DNA of 5,527 nt from an uncultured Collinsella sp. (GTDB taxonomy: Bacteria > Actinomycetota > Coriobacteriia > Coriobacteriales > Coriobacteriaceae). Position numbers and translations under genes: made by a program. This document shows, in pieces, positions 1-5,527 of the stretch; the first letter of the stretch is position 1; each line of letters begins with the position of its first letter. Below the pieces are notes generated by a model. The model did no database searches, was not told the DNA's origin, and saw only the letters and a program-made list of their open reading frames with translations. The stretch spans positions 1 through 5,527 of the forward strand of contig CABUQY010000096.1 in the NCBI GenBank assembly GCA_902493915.1, given 5' to 3'.

Positions 1-1
1 A

Positions 2-628
2 TGCCTGCAGCGCGGTGTGACAGACCGTGGGGATGTTGCCCTGGATGGTCTCGACGGCCAGGCCGCGGAACTGCTTGAGCAGACGCTCGTAGTCGGTGAG
101 CACGTCGGCCGGCAGCGTGGCAGCAAGCGCGGTGCGCTCTTTAGTGGCGGCGTCAATCTGAGCCTGAAGGTCGGCAGCCTTGGCGCGGGCGGCCTTGGTA
201 TCGGCCTTCACGCCCTCCTCGAACTTGGCGATGATTGCCTGCGCGCGGGCCTCGCGCTCGAGCGCCTCCTTATGGGCGACAACGACGTCCTTGCGGGTGT
301 GCTCAATCTTGTCCAGACGCTTGGCCAGGGTGGCGAGTTCATTCTCCAGGTCCTGAACCTCGCGGTAGTCGGAGCCGTCGACATGGCGCTTCTTGGCAGC
401 CTCGATGGCGTTGTTGGTCTGAATCTCGGTGGTGTTGAGATCGTCGAGCTCAATGTCCAGATCCTTGCGCTGGGCGTAGAGCTTGGTCATCTCGGACTTG
501 AGCTTCACATAGGTCTTGCGCTTGGAAGCGAGCTCCTTGAGCTCCGGCATATTGGCAAGTTCGCTCTTGTTGCGGGCGAGCTCCAAATCGATCTGTTGCA
601 GCTTGAGTAGCGTAGCGCCGGCGCTCAT
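2..628 (-). CDS. Coiled-coil protein with C4-type zinc-ribbon tail (zf-RING_7 family), partial at left edge
   Basis: The frame starts at ATG 628-626 and is open for 209 codons to the window edge, so the C-terminus is missing. Residues 5 to about 175 are highly charged and rich in Lys, Glu, Ala and Leu, with heptad-like spacing typical of a long antiparallel coiled coil. The segment SDYREVQDLENEL (86-98) matches the conserved central part of this family. A basic stretch near 180-190 then leads to VCHTAL (202-207), which is where the first zinc knuckle should be. The family usually has CxxCH there; here the position of the first Cys is Pro200 and only Cys203-His204 is seen. The second CxxC would lie beyond the edge. 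The start codon overlaps the stop of the Nif3-like gene (ATGA) and follows a strong Shine-Dalgarno. From memory, a Nif3-like gene next to a zinc-ribbon coiled-coil gene also occurs in mycobacteria (Rv2230c/Rv2229c). The molecular function is unknown; nucleic-acid or protein binding is often proposed. Confidence 0.85.
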   Translation of the reverse strand, partial: MSAGATLLKLQQIDLELARNKSELANMPELKELASKRKTYVKLKSEMTKLYAQRKDLDIELDDLNTTEIQTNNAIEAAKKRHVDGSDYREVQDLENELATLAKRLDKIEHTRKDVVVAHKEALEREARAQAIIAKFEEGVKADTKAARAKAADLQAQIDAATKERTALAATLPADVLTDYERLLKQFRGLAVETIQGNIPTVCHTALQA

Positions 629-1434
629 AAGTTCTCTCCTTTTGTCACAGTCCACCATTGGCAAGGGTTCAGTATTTTAATCGCATGACGGGGGTCGACC
701 CCGGCGTCAACTGCAGAGTTCATCAATATATCAACGAACGGCTCCTCAGAGCGGTCGTGGCCGAGCAAGATCACCGACAGCCCGCGCAAGGCAAGGTCTT
801 GCGCCACGTGGTAGCCCGCCTCGCCCGTCACGACAACATCTGCGCCTGCGGCGATGGCGAGCTCTCCAAAGTCGCCCAGGGAGCCGCCCAAAATAGCGAC
901 GGTTCGGCACGCGTGCTCGGCTTCGCCCCACACACGCGGGTCGCTGCCAAATGCCGTGGCGGCACGGGCGGCGAGATCGCGCAGGCTACAGGGGTTGTTG
1001 AGGGTCGCGAGTGCACCCAGGCCGGTGGACTCGGGGTCGTCCACGTGCTCCAGTGAGCTCACGGGTGCGGCACCCAGCAGCTCGCTCAGGCAGACGCGGG
1101 CTTCGTGCGAGCGGTCCAGGTTGGTGTGGAGCGAAATGATGCTCACGCCGCAACGCGCTGCCTCGTAGAGTGCCGCGCTGCACTGGGGGCGTGCGGCATC
1201 AGCTGGGCAAAACGCCTCGGGCGCCTTGATGTATATGGGATGATGCGTCAGCAGAACGTTGGCACCGGCTTCTTGTGCACGGCGAACATTTGCCTCGGTG
1301 GCATCGAGCGCGCAGGCAACGCCGGTAATCTCGGCAGCGGGATCGCCAACGGAGAGACCTACGTGATCCCAGCCCTCGGCGTCCGCCTTGGGGTAGCGCG
1401 CCAGCAGCGCACGTTCAAACTCGGCGACGATCAT
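625..1434 (-). CDS. Nif3-like dinuclear metal-centre protein (NIF3/YbgI/YqfO family)
   Basis: This 269-residue protein matches the short form of the Nif3/YbgI family, which lacks the inserted central domain. Visible family motifs, in order, are WDHVGLSVGD (22-31), THHPI (63-67), SLHTNLD (101-107), GGSLGDFG (183-190), VTGEAGYH (202-209) and GHDRSEE (225-231). By comparison with YbgI, the two metals would be held by His64, His65, Asp107, His226 and Glu230, and all five are present. Family members form hexameric toroids. Their biochemical role is unsettled; a link to GTP cyclohydrolase I type 2 has been suggested in some annotations but is not well supported. The family motif near the N-terminus is usually WDN, while here residue 24 is His. 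The protein has eight cysteines (41, 76, 85, 95, 115, 149, 176, 258). ATG 1434-1432 overlaps the desulfurase stop as ATGA and has only a weak upstream Shine-Dalgarno (GTGGGTG), so translation is probably coupled. The downstream zinc-ribbon gene overlaps in the same way. Confidence 0.93.
   Translation of the reverse strand: MIVAEFERALLARYPKADAEGWDHVGLSVGDPAAEITGVACALDATEANVRRAQEAGANVLLTHHPIYIKAPEAFCPADAARPQCSAALYEAARCGVSIISLHTNLDRSHEARVCLSELLGAAPVSSLEHVDDPESTGLGALATLNNPCSLRDLAARAATAFGSDPRVWGEAEHACRTVAILGGSLGDFGELAIAAGADVVVTGEAGYHVAQDLALRGLSVILLGHDRSEEPFVDILMNSAVDAGVDPRHAIKILNPCQWWTVTKGENL
636..640 (-). promoter_or_regulatory. Shine-Dalgarno of the zinc-ribbon gene, inside the 3' end of the Nif3-like gene
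   Basis: The minus strand reads AAAAGGAG followed by 7 bases and then ATG (628). The AGGAG core lies within the last sense codons of the Nif3-like gene (Lys-Gly-Glu). Together with the ATGA overlap, it fixes the start of the zinc-ribbon gene. Confidence 0.8.
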
Positions 1435-2609
1435 GCGGCACCCACGATCGAGAGCAGCGTCTGGGCAAAGTCGTCCAGGTCGGCAGGGTTCACACGGTCA
1501 TCAAACGAGATACGCAGAGCGCCCAATGCCTGCTCGCGACCAATGCCCATGGCGCTGAGAACATGGCTCGGGTCCATGCTGCCGCTCGAGCAGGCAGAAC
1601 CGGCCGATACCTCAAAGCCGGCGGCGTCGAGCTTGATGATGAGCTCCTCGGAGTCCATGCCGTCAATGTAGATCGATACCATGCCGGGCAGACGGTCGGC
1701 ATGCGCATAGTCGCCCATGGTGGCGTGAATGCGCGGATGGGCCGTAAGCTTGGCGTAGAGCTTGTCGGAAAGGGCTTGCAGCTTCTCGCGCTCCTCGGCC
1801 ACATGGAGCGTCAGCGTGCGGGCGGCAGCGGCAAAGGCGAGCTGCGTGCGCAGATCCTGCGTGCCGGCGCGACGTCCGGCTTCCTGTCCGCCGCCAAAGA
1901 TGCGCGGGCGCAGCGGCGTGCGGTTCTTAAGGTAGAGCGCGCCGGATGCCACGGGGCCACCGATCTTGTGCGCAGCAACGGTCATGGCGTCAACTCCCAG
2001 CTCGGTAACATCGAGCGGAATATGCAGATACCCCTGGATGGCATCGGTGTGGAACAGGGCGCCCACGGTATGCGCGGCCGCGGCAAGCTCGCGGATGGGC
2101 TGCACCACGCCGGTCTCGTTGTTGGCAACCATGATGCTCACGAGCGCCACGTCGTCGCCTAGTAGCTCGACAAGCGTGGCAGGCTCAATGTAGCCCATGC
2201 GGCAGGGCTGCACCAGGTCGACTCTAAAGCCTGCGGCACGCAGCAGCGGCAGGTTGTCCAGAATCGAATCGTGCTCGATGGCAGATACGATCACGCGGTT
2301 ACGCTTACGGTCGCGCTGACGTGCACCCTCGGCAAGACCGAGTAGCGCCAGCTGGTTGGCTTCGGTGCCGCCGTTGGTCAGAACAATCTCAGACGGGCGA
2401 ACGCGCGCGCCAAAGCTGCGGGCGATCTCGCGACGTGCAACCTCCAGACGCGCGGCAGCCTTGCGGCCGAGCGAGTGCAGCGAGTTGGGGTTGACGCCGG
2501 CAAGCTCGCTGTCGTCGTACTCGCGCTGCGCAAGGAGCGCCTCGGCGCGCATGGGCGTCGAGGCGGCATAGTCAAGATTCACGGGTATGCGGTTTTGACC
2601 TGCGGTCAT
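1431..2609 (-). CDS. Cysteine desulfurase, class V aminotransferase fold, NifS/IscS type (group I)
   Basis: This PLP-dependent enzyme converts L-cysteine to alanine and a protein-bound persulfide, supplying sulfur for Fe-S clusters or tRNA thiolation in the cytoplasm. Its 392 residues are the usual length for IscS/NifS. Motifs in order are LDYAASTP (12-19), NPNSLHSLGR (40-49), TNGGTEAN (78-85), NNETGVVQPI (163-172), FHTDAIQG (186-193), AAHKIGGP (212-219) with Lys215 as the PLP Schiff-base lysine, and GGGQEAGRRAGT (239-250). The loop SAGSACSSGSMDPSHVL (335-351) carries the catalytic Cys340. This long flexible Cys loop is the group I form, unlike the short SufS loop. No iscU, iscR, suf gene or mnmA is in the window, so the sulfur acceptor cannot be named, and I leave the symbol empty because iscS and nifS cannot be separated here. 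The gene starts 6 bases after the rpe stop, with AGGAGG 11 bases upstream. Its stop overlaps the Nif3-like start. Confidence 0.95.
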   Translation of the reverse strand: MTAGQNRIPVNLDYAASTPMRAEALLAQREYDDSELAGVNPNSLHSLGRKAAARLEVARREIARSFGARVRPSEIVLTNGGTEANQLALLGLAEGARQRDRKRNRVIVSAIEHDSILDNLPLLRAAGFRVDLVQPCRMGYIEPATLVELLGDDVALVSIMVANNETGVVQPIRELAAAAHTVGALFHTDAIQGYLHIPLDVTELGVDAMTVAAHKIGGPVASGALYLKNRTPLRPRIFGGGQEAGRRAGTQDLRTQLAFAAAARTLTLHVAEEREKLQALSDKLYAKLTAHPRIHATMGDYAHADRLPGMVSIYIDGMDSEELIIKLDAAGFEVSAGSACSSGSMDPSHVLSAMGIGREQALGALRISFDDRVNPADLDDFAQTLLSIVGAA

Positions 2610-2615
2610 AAGGGT

Positions 2616-3287
2616 TTATGCCTCCTGTGCAGCCTCGTTGCCCAGCTTCTGCAGCAGCGCAACCTCGGCGGCGGGATCTTCGGACTTAAATACGGCGGAA
2701 CCGGCCACCAGGACATTTGCGCCGGCCTTGACGACCTCGGCGATGTTTTTGGAAGAGATGCCGCCGTCGACCTCGATCATGGGCGACACGCCATGTCGCT
2801 CGCACATGGCCGTAAGCTCGTGCAGTTTGGCGATTGTACCAGGGATAAAGCTCTGGCCGCCAAAGCCAGGGTTCACGCTCATCAGCAGCACCATGTCGAC
2901 AACGTCGATGATGCTCTCGAGCACGCACACGGGGGTGGCGGGGTTGAGCACCACGCCGGCCTTGACGCCGCGCTGCTGCAGATGCGTGAGCGTGCGGTGC
3001 AGGTGCGTGGAAGCCTCGTAGTGCACGGTGATCATGTCGGCACCGGCGTCGGCATACCAATCGACCGTCTCGTCGGGGTTCGACACCATGAGGTGCGCGT
3101 CGACCGGTACATCGGTGGAGCGCTTGACGGCCTTAAGGATGTCAACGCCAAAGGTGAGGTTGCCGGTAAAGTGACCGTCCATAACGTCAAAGTGTACGTA
3201 GTCGGCACCGGCGATCTTGTCGAGCTCGCCCTTGAGGTTGGCCATGTCGGCCGAAAGGACGGACGGAGCGATTTTGATGGAACCCAT
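2616..3287 (-). CDS. rpe: Ribulose-phosphate 3-epimerase
   Basis: This enzyme interconverts D-ribulose 5-phosphate and D-xylulose 5-phosphate in the non-oxidative pentose phosphate pathway, using a metal-containing TIM barrel in the cytoplasm. The 223-residue length is typical. Motifs in order are KIAPSVLSAD (5-14), VHFDVMDGHF (31-40), DAHLMV (63-68), MSVNPGFGGQSF (136-147) and IEVDGGI (171-177). By comparison with characterised epimerases, His32, Asp34, His65 and Asp174 bind the metal, with Asp34 and Asp174 as the acid/base pair; all are present. The GFGGQ loop and the GSAVF segment (196-200) fit phosphate binding. One oddity is that the loop after DGHF, normally Val-Pro-Asn, reads Thr-Gly-Asn (41-43). 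The start ATG 3287-3285 has AAAGG 8 bases upstream. The gene lies 18 bases after gpsA and 6 bases before the desulfurase gene, which suggests one transcript. Confidence 0.96.
   Translation of the reverse strand: MGSIKIAPSVLSADMANLKGELDKIAGADYVHFDVMDGHFTGNLTFGVDILKAVKRSTDVPVDAHLMVSNPDETVDWYADAGADMITVHYEASTHLHRTLTHLQQRGVKAGVVLNPATPVCVLESIIDVVDMVLLMSVNPGFGGQSFIPGTIAKLHELTAMCERHGVSPMIEVDGGISSKNIAEVVKAGANVLVAGSAVFKSEDPAAEVALLQKLGNEAAQEA
2621..2626 (-). promoter_or_regulatory. Shine-Dalgarno of the cysteine desulfurase gene, inside the 3' end of rpe
   Basis: A full AGGAGG core is formed by the Gln-Glu-Ala codons just before the rpe TAA. The spacer to ATG 2609 is 11 bases, longer than the 6 to 8 seen for other genes here. 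No closer in-frame start codon is visible. Confidence 0.7.
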
Positions 3288-3295
3288 GGTAGTAG

Positions 3296-3300
3296 CCTTT
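3296..3300 (-). promoter_or_regulatory. Shine-Dalgarno of rpe in the gpsA-rpe gap
   Basis: The 18-base gap between the gpsA stop and the rpe ATG holds AAAGG with an 8-base spacer to ATG 3287. It is a moderate match to the ribosome binding consensus. The gap is too short for a separate promoter and contains no hairpin. Confidence 0.6.
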
Positions 3301-3305
3301 CTGCG

Positions 3306-4313
3306 CTAGTCGGTGAGTCCGTAGAACTCTTGAGAAGGGACGCGATCGGTAAGAATCTCGAGCGCCCTATCCAAAGTAACACCGTTGTAGAGCGTTTGCT
3401 CCACGGCAAAGGTGAGCGGAATGTCTACGCCCAGCGAACGGGCAAGCTCGCTGACGCTGCGGGCCGCGACGGCGCCCTCGACCACCATATGCGTGCGCGT
3501 CTGATACTCGTCGAGCGACACGCCGTGGGCAAACTCGTAGCCAAAGGTGCGGTTGCGCGAGTGCTCCGAGGTGCAGGTGGCAATGAGGTCGCCCATGCCG
3601 GCAAGTCCCATGCAGGTCATAGCTTGACCGCCGCGGGCGTGCACCAGACGGCTGATCTCTGCCAGGCCGCGCGTCATGATGAGGGCAAGCGTGTTGTCGC
3701 CCGCACCGGTGCCGGCGGAGATGCCGCATACGATGGCGATGACATTTTTCATGGCGCCGCAGACCTCGACACCGGTCATGTCTTGCGACAGATAAATACG
3801 GAAGGCCGTGGATAGGAGCAGGTCCTTAAAGGTCTCCCCTATCTGCGGATCTTTGCTGGCGATGACGGCGGCAGAAAGACCGCCGCGGCAGATCTCCTCG
3901 GCATGGTTGGGACCCGAGAGCGCCGCCACGCGCGCCTCGTTGCCGATCTCGCTGGCGATGACCTCGCTCATGAGCAGGCCGGACTCGGGCTCAATGCCCT
4001 TGGTGAGGCAGAGCACCGGGGTATCGGCGGCGATAAAGGGCGCTGCCCGATGGCACACGTCGCGCAAGTGCGTGGAGGGCACGGCAAAGATGATCGCATC
4101 GGCACCGTCGAGCGCCTGGGCGAGCTCGGTCGTTGCTACCACGTTGTCCGGCAGCTCGTAGCCCACAAGGTAGCGGGGGTTGCGGTGCTCACCGTTAATG
4201 CCGGCGGCCGTCTGCTCGCTATGGGCCCACATGGTTACGCGCACGGCTCGCGCGGCGGCAAGGCCGGCGACGGCGGTTCCCCACGAGCCAGAGCCAATCA
4301 GCGCAACATTCAT
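3306..4313 (-). CDS. gpsA: NAD(P)-dependent glycerol-3-phosphate dehydrogenase
   Basis: This cytoplasmic enzyme reduces dihydroxyacetone phosphate to sn-glycerol 3-phosphate, the backbone for phospholipids. Its 335 residues fit the family. The N-terminal Rossmann domain shows the dinucleotide motif GSGSWGT (7-13), followed by FAVPSTHLRDV (76-86), LTKGIE (103-108) and LSGPNHAEE (132-140). The C-terminal helical domain has GAMKNVIAI (186-194), in which Lys189 matches the catalytic lysine; GLAGMGDLIATCTSEHSRNR (236-255), the substrate-binding segment; and VVEG (277-280). The bacterial SGPxxAxE motif varies, and the Asn-His form here resembles the SGPSHAEE of Bacillus. The gene starts 9 bases after plsY ends, with AGGAG overlapping the plsY stop, and the product of GpsA is the substrate of PlsY, so the pair makes a coherent lipid-precursor unit. 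No truncation or frameshift is seen. Confidence 0.97.
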   Translation of the reverse strand: MNVALIGSGSWGTAVAGLAAARAVRVTMWAHSEQTAAGINGEHRNPRYLVGYELPDNVVATTELAQALDGADAIIFAVPSTHLRDVCHRAAPFIAADTPVLCLTKGIEPESGLLMSEVIASEIGNEARVAALSGPNHAEEICRGGLSAAVIASKDPQIGETFKDLLLSTAFRIYLSQDMTGVEVCGAMKNVIAIVCGISAGTGAGDNTLALIMTRGLAEISRLVHARGGQAMTCMGLAGMGDLIATCTSEHSRNRTFGYEFAHGVSLDEYQTRTHMVVEGAVAARSVSELARSLGVDIPLTFAVEQTLYNGVTLDRALEILTDRVPSQEFYGLTD

Positions 4314-4319
4314 GACTCT

Positions 4320-4324
4320 CTCCT
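4320..4324 (-). promoter_or_regulatory. Shine-Dalgarno of gpsA overlapping the plsY stop codon
   Basis: The minus strand reads TAGGAG followed by AGAGTC and ATG (4313). The TAG is the plsY stop codon and its AG begins the AGGAG core, with a 6-base spacer. This placement favours ribosome reinitiation from plsY into gpsA. Confidence 0.75.
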
Positions 4325-5006
4325 ACTTATCGTCGGGCTCGGTGACGCGCTTGGTAAACGAGAGCTTGGACTCCTTACCGGTCATGAGCTTTTTGATGTT
4401 CGCGCGATGGGCCCACACCACGGTGATGCCGATTATCGCCATGCAGAACTTGAGGCCCAGGCTGCTGTACGGAAAGACCGCGCAAGCAGCGATGGGAAGA
4501 CCGATGGCCGCGGCAAGCGAGCCCACCGACACAAACTTGGTGATGGCGACGGCCACGATAAACATGCCCAGCAGCGACAGGCCAATTGGCCAATACCAGG
4601 CGAGGATGACGCCCAGGCCAACTGCGATTCCCTTGCCGCCATGGAAATTGAGGTAGGGCGAGAAGATGTGGCCCCACACCGCTGCCAGGCAGATGACGCC
4701 GAGCATCCAGTCGCCGGGGGCTCCGGGCGCCATGATGTTCGGCGGAAATCCATAGCCCACGCTCGCGATGAGCGGACGGGCGATGACAACGCAGATGGCG
4801 CCCTTAAGGCAGTCGAGCAGCAGCGTGAGCGCGGCCACCTTGGGGCCGGCCACGCGCAGCGCGTTGGTGGTGCCGATGTTGCCGGAGCCCGCCTTGCGAA
4901 TGTCCGTGTGGTTGAACACGCGGCCCAAGATCAGGCCAAACGGAATCGCTCCGATAAAGAACGAGACCACGGCGCAGATGGCGGTCAGCAGAATCGGATT
5001 ATGCAT
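4323..5006 (-). CDS. plsY: Acyl-phosphate:glycerol-3-phosphate acyltransferase (integral membrane)
   Basis: PlsY transfers a fatty acyl group from acyl-phosphate to glycerol 3-phosphate, giving lysophosphatidate, in the cytoplasmic membrane. The chosen start gives 227 residues. An in-frame ATG at 5087 would add 27 hydrophilic residues that overlap der coding sequence and lack a ribosome binding site, whereas ATG 5006 has AAGGAG 7 bases upstream and starts just before the first membrane helix. The three conserved cytoplasmic motifs are visible: GSGNIGTTNALR (40-51), HGGKGIAVGLG (122-132) and HRANIKKLMTGKE (200-212). Hydrophobic segments near 5-29, 54-80, 101-118, 129-155, 160-179 and 184-198 fit the multi-pass fold. 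A Gly/Pro-rich loop (about 82-99) lies between the second and third segments. The charged C-terminal tail is cytoplasmic by family topology. The first 8 bases overlap the end of der, and gpsA follows after 9 bases. Confidence 0.95.
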   Translation of the reverse strand: MHNPILLTAICAVVSFFIGAIPFGLILGRVFNHTDIRKAGSGNIGTTNALRVAGPKVAALTLLLDCLKGAICVVIARPLIASVGYGFPPNIMAPGAPGDWMLGVICLAAVWGHIFSPYLNFHGGKGIAVGLGVILAWYWPIGLSLLGMFIVAVAITKFVSVGSLAAAIGLPIAACAVFPYSSLGLKFCMAIIGITVVWAHRANIKKLMTGKESKLSFTKRVTEPDDK

Positions 5007-5526
5007 CCTTTTGCTCCTTCTTCCTAAAGAAGAGTCGAATGGGCGTGCCGGCAAAGTCGAAGGTCGAGCGCATGCGGTTCTCCACATAGCGCTGGTAGGT
5101 GTCGTTGACCAAGTCGCTGTGGTTGACGAAGAACGTGAACGTCGGCGGGTTGACGCCCGTCTGGGTCACGTAGTGCATGCGCAGGCGGCGCTTGCCGTCC
5201 ACCACGGTATGACCGAACTCGCGCAGATCGGTGAGGAACGTGTTGAGGCGCGAGGTGCTAATCTTCTGCGAGCGCGTCTTTTCGGCGGCGTCGACCATCG
5301 CCCAGATCTTCTCGACGCTGCGGCCGGTGAGGGCAGAGATGCGCAGGTACTGGGCCCAGGGAGCCATGACGCCCAGACGGCGGTCGATGGTCTCCATGCA
5401 GGCCTCGCGCTTGCGGTCATCGTCGAGCAGGTCCCACTTGTTGAGCAGCACAACGATGGCGCATCCGCGCTCGATGGCAAGACCCATGACTTTCTGGTCC
5501 TGTTCGGTAACGCCAACGGAGGCGTC
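4999..5526 (-). CDS. der: Ribosome-assembly GTPase Der (EngA), C-terminal part, cut by right edge
   Basis: The frame is open from the window edge (first full codon 5526-5524) to TAA at 5001-4999, giving 175 residues. The true start lies outside; a full Der is about 430 to 470 residues with two tandem G domains and a KH-like domain. What is seen is the end of the second G domain and the whole KH-like domain. DASVGVTEQD (1-10) is the segment between G3 and G4. NKWD (29-32) is the G4 guanine-specificity motif. SALTG (64-68) is G5. The KH-like region has LNTFL (94-98), HYVTQTGVNPPTFTFFVN (118-135), YQRYVENRMR (144-153) and FAGTPIRLFFRKK (158-170), all typical of the family. Der acts in maturation of the 50S ribosomal subunit. 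The Lys/Glu-rich tail also encodes the plsY ribosome binding site, and the stop lies 8 bases inside plsY, so the two genes are probably coupled. Confidence 0.96.
   Translation of the reverse strand, partial: DASVGVTEQDQKVMGLAIERGCAIVVLLNKWDLLDDDRKREACMETIDRRLGVMAPWAQYLRISALTGRSVEKIWAMVDAAEKTRSQKISTSRLNTFLTDLREFGHTVVDGKRRLRMHYVTQTGVNPPTFTFFVNHSDLVNDTYQRYVENRMRSTFDFAGTPIRLFFRKKEQKDA
5014..5019 (-). promoter_or_regulatory. Shine-Dalgarno of plsY, inside the 3' end of der
   Basis: AAGGAG lies 7 bases before ATG 5006 and is formed by the codons of the lysine-rich Der tail (Lys-Lys-Glu-Gln-Lys). It supports the ATG at 5006 as the plsY start over the upstream in-frame ATG at 5087. Confidence 0.8.
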
Positions 5527-5527
5527 G

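Noticed and set aside
17..610. Plus-strand open frame of 197 codons, Leu/Gly/Val-rich, at the left edge
   Set aside because: It is the codon-aligned complement of the coiled-coil gene: Lys/Glu/Asp-rich helices read on the opposite strand as Leu/Phe/Val-rich sequence. It resembles a membrane protein only for that reason.
1563..2162. Plus-strand open frame of 199 codons opposite the desulfurase
   Set aside because: It is a codon-aligned antisense shadow of a gene with intact PLP lysine and catalytic cysteine motifs. It has no recognisable domain of its own.
3288..3305. Possible promoter or terminator in the gpsA-rpe gap, the longest intergenic space
   Set aside because: At 18 bases it holds only a ribosome binding site. 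No inverted repeat with a T-run and no room for -35 and -10 elements was seen.
2475..3815. Plus-strand open frame of 446 codons opposite the desulfurase start, all of rpe and half of gpsA
   Set aside because: It is codon-aligned with the minus-strand genes: the rpe, gpsA and desulfurase starts all fall in the same frame modulo 3. Antisense stops in that register need TTA, CTA or TCA sense codons, which a GC-rich genome rarely uses. The protein resembles no family I know and rpe and gpsA are certain.
3903..5027. Plus-strand open frame of 374 codons opposite gpsA and plsY
   Set aside because: It has the same codon-aligned register and the same explanation. The translation is rich in Gly, His, Arg and Asp in the low-complexity way typical of antisense shadows, while plsY and gpsA carry full family motifs.
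5007..5087. 27-codon N-terminal extension of plsY from ATG 5087
   Set aside because: The added segment is polar, lies over conserved der KH-domain codons and has no good ribosome binding site, whereas ATG 5006 has AAGGAG at ideal spacing and begins just before the first membrane helix.

Overview
The window is a tightly packed, GC-rich stretch in which every supported gene lies on the minus strand. Transcription therefore runs from the right edge (5527) to the left edge (1). Seven genes cover almost every base and the largest gap between them is 18 bases. No RNA gene, mobile element, CRISPR array, terminator hairpin or convincing promoter was seen, so this looks like the middle of one long housekeeping operon that starts and ends outside the window. 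The protein sequences, the GC-rich codon use and the pairing of a Nif3-like gene with a zinc-ribbon coiled-coil gene suggest an actinobacterium. Coriobacteriia (Collinsella-like) is my best guess, but this is recognition from memory and not a search result.

In order of transcription the genes are: the C-terminal part of the ribosome-assembly GTPase Der (cut by the right edge); plsY, acyl-phosphate:glycerol-3-phosphate acyltransferase; gpsA, glycerol-3-phosphate dehydrogenase; rpe, ribulose-phosphate 3-epimerase; a NifS/IscS-type cysteine desulfurase; a Nif3-like dinuclear-metal protein; and a coiled-coil protein with a C4-type zinc-ribbon tail (cut by the left edge).

The genes form functional blocks. 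GpsA makes sn-glycerol 3-phosphate and PlsY acylates it, which is the entry to membrane phospholipid synthesis. Rpe belongs to the pentose phosphate pathway. The last three genes form a translationally coupled block: the desulfurase stop and the Nif3 start share an ATGA, and so do the Nif3 stop and the zinc-ribbon start. This makes co-production of a sulfur-mobilising enzyme, a metal-binding protein of unclear role and a putative zinc-ribbon protein likely.

No undescribed system is evident. The points most worth a second look are the apparent loss of the first zinc-ribbon cysteine in the left-edge gene, the cysteine desulfurase with no visible scaffold or thiolase partner, and a substitution in a normally conserved loop of Rpe. 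Several long plus-strand open frames are codon-aligned shadows of the real genes and were rejected.
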